DNA from: Verrucomicrobiota bacterium
GTDB lineage: Bacteria; Verrucomicrobiota; Verrucomicrobiia; Limisphaerales; UBA1096
DNA: 20,510 nucleotides
NCBI GenBank assembly: GCA_030747575.1
Contig: JASLKI010000368.1
Coordinates: 1-20,510 of the forward strand
Direction of reading: 5' to 3'
The position numbers were made by a program, and so were the translations under genes. The notes under the pieces were generated by a model, which did no database searches, had not been told where the DNA came from, and was given only the letters and a program-made list of their open reading frames with translations. The number at the start of each line of letters is the position of its first letter. The stretch's first letter is position 1. Shown piece by piece: positions 8,601 to 14,176 of the stretch.

Positions 8601-10127
8601 CAGGGCGACAGGATGATTGAATCTGAGCCGGCGCGTCTGACTGTTCAAACGCCTCCTGACATTTGGTTTTACCAAGAGATACCCGGTGCTGGGGATGCCA
8701 TTCATTCCACACCCGCGGTCGATCACAGGGGCTGGGTCTATTACGGTTCACTTGACAGTCATCTTTACGCTGTTGACGAAAACCTTGTCCCGTCCTGGCA
8801 CACGCAAGTCGATTCGTCCATCGAGGGTTCCCCGGCAATCGGCAATCGCGGCAGGGTCTATGTCATTTCCCAACAGGGAAAACTGTATTGCCTTGACCCA
8901 GAAACCGGGGATGTAGCCTGGGAGTTTTCACCGGAAAAATCCTGGGATAATTTGATGAATGATGAAGACTTTCGGATCGATTATTACAGACGAATTCTTT
9001 CCGATGATTTTGCAGTCATCTCGCCCTCACCGGTCATTGGCAAGGACAACACAATTTATTTCGGTTGGTTAGACGGCAACCTCTATGCAGTGAGTCCGGA
9101 AACCGGGGAGGAAAAGTGGCGTTTCAATAGCAACACAGGCCCCATTCTTGCTTCCCCGGTAATCTCGAGTAATGACGTTATTTATTTCGGTGATCTGGAT
9201 GGGAAATTTCATGGGGTGGTTGATCAGGGCAACATTGCAAAACGGCATGGAAAAATTTATGAGGCGAGCCCGGTTGCCGCTCGTGCTGCCATAGATGGGA
9301 AAGGGAACGTTTATTTTGGTGACCTGAGCCAGGACGGGGTTCTTCACTGTCTGGCACCCGACTGCACTCTAAAGTGGAAAAGGAAAACATTTTATAAGAT
9401 ATGGCGGTCGCCGGTTATTGACCGCGAAAATAATGCCATTCTCGCCAGTGATGATCAGCAGGTCTGGAACTTTGGCGCTGCCGAGGGAGCAGCTAACCCG
9501 CTACTGAAAATACCGGGAGATTCCTGGGCTCAATCCATTTCACCGACACTTGCCAGGGACGGTTCCATTTTCCTTGGTTGCACCAATGACAGTTTTTTTG
9601 CGTTGAGCAGGGAAGGGGACACCCTTTGGAATTTCATGCCGTTGAGTGCGGAAGGGGATCCGGCTGGAATCACTTTTTCCTCCAGTGCCATTCTTGGTGA
9701 CGGCAGGGTGTTTTTTGGAACTGAAAGCGGCCTCCTCTTCATGGTCCAGACCGGGATCACCTTGGATTTTGATGCCCCTTGGCCATCCTACGGCCAGGGC
9801 TTGCGCAACACGGGTAGGTTTGGAGCGTCCCTGAATGAAATCCGTGAGACCCTGGAGAATGTCAAAGTTGATGATGAGATCCCCGAGGACAAAACTCTGC
9901 TCCGGTTTTTGGATGTCATCATGCAGGTTGACACCGGGCCCAGGCTGCAGATCAGCGGTGCCCCCAACCTGAAATTTGTTGTTGAGAAGTCAGACGACCT
10001 AAACGTATGGCAGGTCGTTGGTGGTGTGGAGCAATGCAACGCCGATGGTAAAGGCGAGTACGCGGTTGATCATTTTGATGCCACCCCCGGCAGACAACGG
10101 TTTTATCGGTTGATCAAGGTCCAGTAG
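2688..10127 (+). CDS. Giant secreted Ig-repeat / beta-propeller protein
   Basis: 2479-residue predicted secreted protein. An N-terminal signal peptide (hydrophobic core around residues 9-22, likely cleavage after LCA near residue 26) is followed by about 15 tandem Ig-like domains of about 80-105 residues (33 to ~1393). Each carries the pattern QP...NPG...F.V.A.GT.PL.YQW.K.G and D.G.Y.V.V.N.AG. An Asp/Gly/Pro-rich linker (~136-190) follows the first. Next are two Big_7-like domains (~1402-1583), three GTPLG-x-x-QLNA modules with an inserted MBG_2-like domain (~1667-1745), another Ig-like domain (~1904-1988), and a PQQ-type beta-propeller of about eight blades (~1990-2375; repeats like SPVIGKDNTIYFGWLDGNLYAV). 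A C-terminal module (SDDLNVWQ...RFYRLIKVQ) ends it. No PEP-CTERM, LPXTG or membrane anchor is visible. Likely an extracellular adhesin or structural/binding protein, inferred from architecture only. The first possible start is GTG 2688; GTG 2691 or TTG 2694 sit better behind AAGGA (2682-2686). Confidence 0.93.
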   Translation: MVLGIPNGRLALSLWLLGIAGIELCAQEVDVGPPRLTEPSFTQIVNPRGVASVAVRVEGEAPFSYDWYNSKKKEGDATTVTGEIATYKGNPDGSVNISLIIEDINEEDQGYYWVVVKNDHGEAKSIKAELDVNDPPKPKDDGVLIPPGDDGQPGEDGSIFFPVPNWSDDDGNPTGDVDVTLPELDDTNASENALVRVCPDSMIMFSVAVVGSTPFTFQWQKDGVDMPETDSNILLLKNITDKDEGGYRVVIKNVAGDLASGIVDLEVIDTPVITKHPAGIAVDPGKPVNFEVDSDTKNARIQWLKNGLPIRGATRNILQFTTINQSDEARYTAKVTNECASSVSNAAVLVVNDPPMFVVFPKSATGNPGESVTFRGLATGTQPISYQWRRDGNNLADEIATSLTLDNISSSDAGKFRIVASNSAGTAISPVAVLGVNHIPRIIVQPIAQTVDPEATITFKVVAAGTAPLNYQWRKSGVNITHETKPQLVLKKVDADDHGSYSVLVTNVAGSVLSNPGLLMVNDVVPSLTRQPEDATVNPGSRVTFVVSAKGTKPFAFQWKKDGNIIEDERSTELTIRSVGEKDEGVYSVGVSNIAGEVASNPASLFVNYPPVIKVQPEGQEIFPDEEFKIRVVAEGTPPLNYEWYKNGTKISDATSSIFSISSVSESDQAVYWATVSNIAGSVTSEAAALGAIDLPPVILQHPENQEVNPGAGVRFYVSASGTAPLLYQWKKDGQLLEDKTDKNLFIDEVKQSDEGGYSVEVSNDTKITLSSDTATLVVRDPPVIIRQPVSKTSNLNEQVEFSVEVEGSEPMKFKWVKNGVSIPGATANTYTIGSVVESDKAIYWVVVDNGAGKANSKVVSLGVDEPPKIIEEPREQSVNPGESIELEVLAVGKKPFDYQWFKDGKLLLSQTQPRLSIYKADVNDEGTYHVTIANTAGTATSKKAEVIIYRLPVFDVQPMDLSLNPNTTAIFSARIHGTQPLKYQWFSNGSPLEGQGIETVYNIVGGNDFQVHVAVLLKLANVQEKDQANYTLKVTNTVGSVESRKAFLDVVDVPPLITQQPNPVKTDPGTRVHFEVKAYGTPPLTYQWYKNGKELGGQTGTSMILEVVSQDNEGQYSVEVSNTVRSVTSNNVALRVNDPPLILKDLADVSMPPGQTAEFEVIASGTSPLKYTWFFKGLELASFTDNKVVIPDASLSDAGQYRVKVSNHLGEVLSKNATLKIEGVPKIIKQPADRFSLFAQNVVFSVEAIGAEPLSYQWFFDGQKIPGANKPVLQLDNVQLSDEGIYSVKVSNAVSKALSREAKLIVSGQPVMLKQPKNIRTVEGTDALFFAEAGGAEPLNYQWYFAGEKIEGSTRFFNLVEPVKGTDAGEYHVVVTNAKGRAESDKVTLSLIEATSTAPLPVTAIVHPRNGATFEMGEVISLEAIAASAGSSITRLEFLDAEQVIASIGKAPYEFNWEGATLGEHLLRARALDELDQEAISGVIQINVVEPNRLPIVEITKPTDGGEFITPADILIEASASDADGEIIQVEFLINGYLAGYSFAPPYQMRWRTGLPGEYQITAQAKDNQGKSALSLPVDINVLKGYIPPKEGVILWENPEDIIYGTPLGPNQLNASVTGKAGTLVYDPPDGRVLPIGYGQMLSVEFTPADGGEASRVQVSINVEPAPLRVITENRSKLQGSPNPELTYRIEGFVNGEDESVLLSRPKIDTTAVTDSPIGVYPITVGGAVAENYLVTHAPGQLVVLSSELTLEWPTPSSIVHGTPLGPVQLNATANEPGTFDYQPGAGRVLNAGRDQTLTALFTPVDQTRFSAKVIQTAITVEKALPQIHWADPEAITYGAPLRTAQLNATVDIDIPGDLLYSPGPGVVMDAGVNQPLTAIFAPHDKNNYTVNSITVYINVLPNLVIKKQPTDKQAFPGQTTGFEVIVAGGDSLAYQWFKEEVLISGATKSRVPFNNVQYEDEGFYTVQVRQGDRMIESEPARLTVQTPPDIWFYQEIPGAGDAIHSTPAVDHRGWVYYGSLDSHLYAVDENLVPSWHTQVDSSIEGSPAIGNRGRVYVISQQGKLYCLDPETGDVAWEFSPEKSWDNLMNDEDFRIDYYRRILSDDFAVISPSPVIGKDNTIYFGWLDGNLYAVSPETGEEKWRFNSNTGPILASPVISSNDVIYFGDLDGKFHGVVDQGNIAKRHGKIYEASPVAARAAIDGKGNVYFGDLSQDGVLHCLAPDCTLKWKRKTFYKIWRSPVIDRENNAILASDDQQVWNFGAAEGAANPLLKIPGDSWAQSISPTLARDGSIFLGCTNDSFFALSREGDTLWNFMPLSAEGDPAGITFSSSAILGDGRVFFGTESGLLFMVQTGITLDFDAPWPSYGQGLRNTGRFGASLNEIRETLENVKVDDEIPEDKTLLRFLDVIMQVDTGPRLQISGAPNLKFVVEKSDDLNVWQVVGGVEQCNADGKGEYAVDHFDATPGRQRFYRLIKVQ

Positions 10128-10141
10128 ATTGTTAATGTCTC

Positions 10142-10180
10142 CATGCCAGCAAAGGGCGGCTATCGCCGCCAGCTGGCATG
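10142..10180 (+). terminator. Long nested hairpin after the giant gene
   Basis: CATGCCAGC (10142-10150) pairs perfectly with GCTGGCATG (10172-10180), and the interior GGCGGC/GCCGCC (10155-10160 with 10165-10170) forms a second stem around TATC. The hairpin starts 15 nt after the giant gene's stop codon. There is no U-tract directly after it (GAGGAAATTTTAATC), so it may act as a mRNA 3'-end stabiliser or a weak terminator rather than a classic intrinsic terminator. Confidence 0.65.
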
Positions 10181-10295
10181 AGGAAATTTTAATCGAGTCC
10201 CAGGACATTTTCATGGAGTTATGACAACGCCCAACAATTGCTTGTCTGCCGACCTAGATTTTGTCAGATTGAAGGCGCGTTATAAACTTTTCGCT

Positions 10296-11120
10296 ATGAA
10301 AAAAAAATCTAAACAGGCGTTTACCCTTATCGAACTGCTGGTTGTCATTGCAATCATCGCCATCCTGGCCGGGATGCTCCTACCCGCTTTGGCCAAGGCC
10401 AAGAGCAAGGCAACCGGCATCTCATGTCTCAGCAACAGCAAGCAATTGATGCTGGCTTGGATCTCTTATTCCGGGGATTACGACGGTAACTTGGTACACA
10501 ACACCCATGGAGGTGAGGCGCAAAGCAACAATGCCCGCTCCCGATACTCTCAATGGATCATGGGCTGGCTGGATTGGGGCCTGCGTCCCGACAACACCAA
10601 TGTGCTCCACGTCACGGATCCACGTTATGCCAAACTGGCAGCCTATCAGGGAAACAGTCAAAACCTGGTTTACTGCCCGGCAGACAAATACGTCAGCATG
10701 ACACAAAAAAAGAAGGGGTGGTCAAAGCGAATACGGACCTTTTCGATGAACTCCAACATGGGAGATGGTAATGGCAAGCTTTGGTATGGCCCCAACTTTC
10801 ATCAGATTTACCTCAAGGAGGGCGACATTACTGATCCATCCAACAAATGGGTGGTGGTCGATGAGCATCCTGACAGCATGAACGACGGCTGCTTTTTCAC
10901 TAACATGACTACCCCCAACCCGAGTTATGTGGATCTGCCTGGAACAATGCACAACAACGCCTGCGGGTACGGCTTTGCGGATGGTCATTCCGAAATCAAG
11001 AAATGGAACCACGAGATGAAGAGCAACATAACCTTCGGCCGCAGTTGGTCTCCCAAGGGTGCCGGAGCCAAAGCAGACTGGTTGTGGCATCAGGAACGAT
11101 CTGGCGCACCAAGAAGATAA
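10296..11120 (+). CDS. Prepilin-type protein with H-X9-DG motif
   Basis: 274-residue protein with a type IV prepilin-like N-terminus: a short basic leader MKKKSKQA, then FTLIELLVVIAIIAILAGML with Glu at mature position 5. The residue before the cleavage site is Ala rather than the usual Gly, which is frequent in Planctomycetes-Verrucomicrobia proteins. Near the C-terminus, His219 is followed nine residues later by Asp229-Gly230 (HNNACGYGFADGHSEIKKW), the prepilin-processing-associated H-X9-DG motif. Such proteins form a large lineage-expanded family of pseudopilin-like exported proteins of unknown role. An in-frame ATG at 10221 would add 25 residues, but the 10296 start gives the normal short leader and is preferred. 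It lies 168 nt after the giant gene and before a strong terminator; whether the two are functionally linked is unknown. Confidence 0.9.
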   Translation: MKKKSKQAFTLIELLVVIAIIAILAGMLLPALAKAKSKATGISCLSNSKQLMLAWISYSGDYDGNLVHNTHGGEAQSNNARSRYSQWIMGWLDWGLRPDNTNVLHVTDPRYAKLAAYQGNSQNLVYCPADKYVSMTQKKKGWSKRIRTFSMNSNMGDGNGKLWYGPNFHQIYLKEGDITDPSNKWVVVDEHPDSMNDGCFFTNMTTPNPSYVDLPGTMHNNACGYGFADGHSEIKKWNHEMKSNITFGRSWSPKGAGAKADWLWHQERSGAPRR

Positions 11121-11150
11121 GGCGTTTAGCTCATTAAACATTAACGCCTT
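11119..11150 (+). other. Inverted repeat after prepilin gene
   Basis: AAGGCGTT (11119-11126) is complementary to AACGCCTT (11143-11150), with a 16-nt loop in which GTTTA/TAAAC offers an alternative inner pairing. It begins at the prepilin stop codon and sits just before the stronger terminator hairpin. Confidence 0.5.
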
Positions 11151-11154
11151 CAAT

Positions 11155-11184
11155 TAAGCACCCCGAATTTGGGGCGCTTATTTT
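11155..11184 (+). terminator. Intrinsic terminator of the prepilin gene
   Basis: AAGCACCCC (11156-11164), loop GAATTT, GGGGCGCTT (11171-11179), followed by ATTTT. The nine-pair GC-rich stem (one A-C mismatch) with a T-run fits a rho-independent terminator 35 nt downstream of the prepilin stop. Confidence 0.8.
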
Positions 11185-11223
11185 CGATTGAAATAGGCTA
11201 AAAAATCAATCTGACGGTTCCCC

Positions 11224-11394
11224 TTAATCTCTGACTCGTTTCACCCTGATGAACTGCATATCCTGAGCATAGGATAGTTCAAAGGCAGATTGGTTGGGAG
11301 TTGTAAATCCTGCGCCTGCCAATGGATCAGGTCATAGGACAAGTTCACAAGCTCAACCGTCTCAAGAGGGGATTCCTGAGTTCGCCCACGGCCT
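11224..11394 (-). pseudogene. C-terminal gene fragment, right inverted copy (frameshifted)
   Basis: On the minus strand this reads ETVELVNLSYDLIHWQAQD then LQLPTNLPLNYPM, clearly homologous to the fragment at 2411-2604 in DNA and protein. A one-base deletion relative to the left copy breaks the frame after NYPM. If corrected, the tail would read QDMQFIRVKRVRD and end at the TAA at 11226-11224. About 25 nt present in the left copy are also missing upstream. It is therefore a decayed remnant in opposite orientation to the left copy. Confidence 0.7.
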
Positions 11395-11494
11395 GAATGG
11401 TGATCTGGCCTTGAACCGATAAAACCGGTTAAACGAGCAGTTTCAAGTCGGGGTCATCCAACCTGCGCGGCACGTCAACTAATCTGCCGCAATC
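11395..11494. other. Spacer without recognised gene
   Basis: About 100 nt between the inverted gene remnant and the right direct repeat. I see no coding sequence, tRNA or strong hairpin; only a short AACCG/CGGTT pairing around 11414-11430. Confidence 0.5.
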
Positions 11495-11661
11495 CAGTCG
11501 CCACTCGAGAAAAGCCGAATGGGGCGAGGCATTAAACTTGCCGTCACGGATGGGGGCGATTACTTTGCGCCCGCTTCCGGGGCAAACCCGGATCGTTGGG
11601 TTGGTAGCTCAATGGTAGAGCAGCGGCCTTTTAAGCCGTTGGCTGTGGGTTCGAGTCCCAC
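11495..11661 (+). repeat. Right copy of direct repeat (upstream DNA plus tRNA-Lys)
   Basis: Partner of 1975-2109. The block 11548-11661 aligns with 1996-2109 without gaps and with two substitutions. This copy has 31 extra bases at 11517-11547, which include a second GAATGGGGCGA-like segment, so the left copy may have lost them by recombination between short similar stretches. The hairpin TCCGGG-GCAAA-CCCGGA is at 11576-11592, six bases before the tRNA. Confidence 0.95.
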
Positions 11662-11672
11662 CCGACCCACCA
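11598..11672 (+). tRNA. tRNA-Lys(TTT)
   Basis: A full cloverleaf can be drawn: acceptor GGGTTGG/CCGACCC, D stem GCTC/GAGC, anticodon stem GCGGC/GCCGT around loop CTTTTAA (anticodon TTT, lysine), T stem GTGGG/CCCAC with loop TTCGAGT, then discriminator A and encoded CCA. A T-run (11673-11680) follows directly. It decodes AAA/AAG. A 3'-truncated copy lies 9552 bp upstream in the same orientation. Confidence 0.96.
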
Positions 11673-11800
11673 TTTTTTTCTTATGCTTGGCCAAGCGGTT
11701 TTTTGAACCGCGAATGGACGCGAATCAATACGAACGGAGCAGTGGAATTTCTTCTCGCTCAGTGAGAAGGTGGCCGTAGGCCGGATGAGGGAGAAGGCGC
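11673..11800. repeat. Intergenic mosaic of short palindromes
   Basis: This 128-nt spacer is almost wholly built from inverted repeats. They are GCTTGGCCAAGC (11685-11696), an overlapping GCGGTT-TTTTG-AACCGC hairpin, a GCGAAT-type repeat (CGCGAATGGACGCGAAT), CTTCTCGC-TCA-GTGAGAAG, GGCC-GTA-GGCC, and finally an 18-bp palindrome at 11796-11813 that runs into the next gene. The arrangement resembles bacterial interspersed mosaic (REP/BIME-like) elements. It also contains the GAGGGAGAAGG stretch that would serve as ribosome site for the downstream TTG start. Confidence 0.6.
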
Positions 11801-14173
11801 TTGGCCAAGCGCCGCGCCGGGCTTAATCTTTTTCGCCGCTTGGCTTACTCTGGGAACAACTCATTTTTGCGCGTGCTGCTGCTTGCCGCGTGGCTCTTGG
11901 CCAACTCGGTGGTTGCGCGGGAGCCGGTGCTGTTCAATCGCGATATTCGGCCGATTCTTTCGGAGAACTGTTTCGAGTGCCACGGCCCGGATGCGGCCAA
12001 GCGCAAGGCCGACCTGCGGCTCGATACCGGCGCGCCCGGCCAGGTGATCATTACCACCGGCAAGCCAAGCGGGAGTGAGTTGTTCAAGCGCATCACCCAC
12101 GCCGATCCGGAGGAGCGGATGCCACCGGTGGATTCCGGCCGGGCGTTGACGTCGAGCGACATCGAGACACTTCGCGCGTGGATTTCACAGGGCGCCAAGT
12201 GGGAGAAACATTGGGCGTTCATCTCGCCCAATCGGCCAACAATTCCTCCGGCCAACAATTCCGCCTGGCCAAGCGGCGCGATTGACCGATTCGTCCTGGC
12301 CAAGCTGCAGCGGGCCGGGCTGCAACCCTCGCCGCGTGCGGACAGGGAGACGCTGCTTCGGCGGGTGAGCTTCGACCTCACCGGTCTACCGCCGACTCCG
12401 CGCGAGATTGATGCCTTTCTCACCGACGCGTCACCGCGTGCGTACGAGAGGGTCGTCGACCAGCTGCTGGCGTCGCCTCGTTACGGCGAACGGATGGCGC
12501 TCGACTGGCTCGACGCCGCGCGCTACGCCGACTCTCACGGGTACAGCCTTGACCGTCGCCGCGTGATGTGGCCGTGGCGCGACTGGGTGATACGCGCTCT
12601 CAACGACAACATGCCGTTCGATCGGTTCGCCCTCGAGCAACTCGCCGGCGACCTGTTGCCGGACGCGACGATCGCCCAGCGCGTGGCGACCGGCTTCAAT
12701 CGCAACCATTCGATCCAGAGCGAGGGAGGCGTCATCAATGAGGAGTACCGCGTCGAGACCGTGGTGGATCGCGTCGAGACGACGACGGCGGTTTTCCTCG
12801 GGCTGACGTTTGGCTGCGCGCGGTGTCACGACCACAAATACGACCCAATTTCGCAGCGAGAGTTTTACGAGTTTTACGCGCTGTTCAACAACGTGCCGGA
12901 GACGGCGCACGTCGGCAACGCGGATAAGCTGGCGGACAAGCCGTTCGTTAAGGTGCCCAGCGCAGCGCAGCGGAAACAAATGGAGTGGCACCGCGGCGAG
13001 ATTGCCGAGCTGGAAAAAAAGCCGGAGGCGGCGGAGCAACTCGAGGCGGCGCGTAAGGCGTTGGCAGCGCTTGGGCAAGCGGCGCCGACGTCGATGGTGA
13101 TGGGCGAGCTGAGTCCGGCGCGGAAGACGTTCGTGCTGAGCCGGGGGCAGTACGATCAGCCAAGCGACGTCGAGGTCAGCGCGGGTCTGCCTGCCGCGCT
13201 TGGCCAATGGCTCGCCGGTGCGCCGCGCAACCGGCTTGGCTTGGCCAAGTGGATTGCCGGCGTGGAGAACCCGCTGACGGCGCGGGTGGTCGTGAACCGT
13301 TTTTGGCAGATGCACTTCGGCACCGGCATCGTGAAATCGTCGGAGGACTTCGGTGCGCAGGGTGAGTGGCCGACGCACCCGGCGCTGCTCGACTGGCTGG
13401 CGGTCGAGTTCGTGCGCAGCGGGTGGAACCGGAAGGCGATGCACAAGCTTATCGTGATGTCAGCGACATATCAGCAGGTATCGCGCGTATCGCCGTGGCT
13501 GCTCGAGGTCGATCCGGCGAACCGGTTGTTCGCGCGCGGATCGAGGTTTCGACTGCCGGCGGAAATGATTCGCGACCACGCGCTCGCATCGAGCGGGTTG
13601 CTCGTCGGTCGGCTCGGCGGGGAGAGCGTCCGACCGTACCAACCGCCGGGGCTGTGGGACGATGTGGTTTACGAGAACGTGCCGCGTTTTGTGCAGGATC
13701 ACGGCGGGAAACTTTACCGCCGCAGCCTGTACACCTACTGGAAACGCTCTGTGCCTCCGCCTAACATGCAGGCGTTTGACGCGCCGTCGCGCGAGGTGTG
13801 CGTGCTGACGCGGGCCAAGACGAACACGCCGCTCGCCGCGCTGGTGCTGATGAACGACCCGACGTTTGTCGAGGCGTCGCGCAAGCTGGCTGAGCGGGTG
13901 TTGCGCGACGGAGGCGCGACGGAGGAGTCGCGGTTGACGCTGCTGCACCGCTTGGTTTGCGGCCGGCGAGCGACGGAGCGCGAGTTGGGTTTGTTGAGCG
14001 GCGCGCTGGCGGAGTTGCAAACGAGCTTTCGCGCCGAGCCTGAGGCGGCACGGCGTTTGATGTCGGTTGGTGAGTCGCCGCACGACCCGGCGCTCGACGC
14101 GGTGGAGTTAGCCTCCTACGCGTCGCTGGCCAACGCCTTGCTCGGCACTGACGAGGCCATCACTCGAAGCTGA
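11801..14173 (+). CDS. PSCyt1-DUF1549-DUF1553 (PSD1) exported protein
   Basis: 790-residue protein of a family expanded in Planctomycetes and Verrucomicrobia. A signal peptide (about residues 22-39, likely cut after SVVA) is followed by a cytochrome-c-like PSCyt1 domain with heme motif C57-F-E-C60-H61 (CFECHGPDAAKRKADLRLD) and a possible axial Met107 (ERMPPV). A DUF1549 domain (~155-365) carries a second CxxCH (C339-C342-H343, CARCHDHKYDP). A DUF1553 domain spans about 476-760 (NRLGLAKWI, NPLTARVVVNRFW). It is shorter than many relatives because the region between DUF1549 and DUF1553 is brief. The biochemical role is unsettled; such genes are often linked to polysaccharide use. It forms an operon with the DUF1501 gene (3 nt gap). 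The TTG start lies inside an 18-bp palindrome with GGGAG 8 nt upstream; in-frame TTG 11867 or GTG 11873 are alternatives. Confidence 0.9.
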   Translation: MAKRRAGLNLFRRLAYSGNNSFLRVLLLAAWLLANSVVAREPVLFNRDIRPILSENCFECHGPDAAKRKADLRLDTGAPGQVIITTGKPSGSELFKRITHADPEERMPPVDSGRALTSSDIETLRAWISQGAKWEKHWAFISPNRPTIPPANNSAWPSGAIDRFVLAKLQRAGLQPSPRADRETLLRRVSFDLTGLPPTPREIDAFLTDASPRAYERVVDQLLASPRYGERMALDWLDAARYADSHGYSLDRRRVMWPWRDWVIRALNDNMPFDRFALEQLAGDLLPDATIAQRVATGFNRNHSIQSEGGVINEEYRVETVVDRVETTTAVFLGLTFGCARCHDHKYDPISQREFYEFYALFNNVPETAHVGNADKLADKPFVKVPSAAQRKQMEWHRGEIAELEKKPEAAEQLEAARKALAALGQAAPTSMVMGELSPARKTFVLSRGQYDQPSDVEVSAGLPAALGQWLAGAPRNRLGLAKWIAGVENPLTARVVVNRFWQMHFGTGIVKSSEDFGAQGEWPTHPALLDWLAVEFVRSGWNRKAMHKLIVMSATYQQVSRVSPWLLEVDPANRLFARGSRFRLPAEMIRDHALASSGLLVGRLGGESVRPYQPPGLWDDVVYENVPRFVQDHGGKLYRRSLYTYWKRSVPPPNMQAFDAPSREVCVLTRAKTNTPLAALVLMNDPTFVEASRKLAERVLRDGGATEESRLTLLHRLVCGRRATERELGLLSGALAELQTSFRAEPEAARRLMSVGESPHDPALDAVELASYASLANALLGTDEAITRS

Positions 14174-14176
14174 AGT

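Noticed and set aside
10221..10295. 25-codon N-terminal extension of the prepilin protein
   Set aside because: It would place the cleavage motif at residue 33 behind a non-basic leader; the GGAG before 10221 is only two bases from the ATG, too close for a good ribosome site.
1975..11672. Classic integrase-mediated genomic island
   Set aside because: No tyrosine or serine recombinase, excisionase or transposase is visible, and the duplicated tRNA part lacks the 3' end normally restored by such elements; recorded as an open question instead.
11519..11779. 86-codon plus-strand open frame across the tRNA
   Set aside because: It runs through the direct repeat, the whole tRNA-Lys and the hairpin mosaic, so it is not a gene.
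12431..13444. 337-codon open frame on the minus strand
   Set aside because: Fully antisense to the PSCyt1/DUF1553 gene; Arg/His-rich low-information translation typical of a GC-rich shadow frame.
13460..14083. 207-codon minus-strand open frame
   Set aside because: Antisense shadow of the same DUF1553 gene, with an Arg/Gln-rich composition and no recognisable motif.
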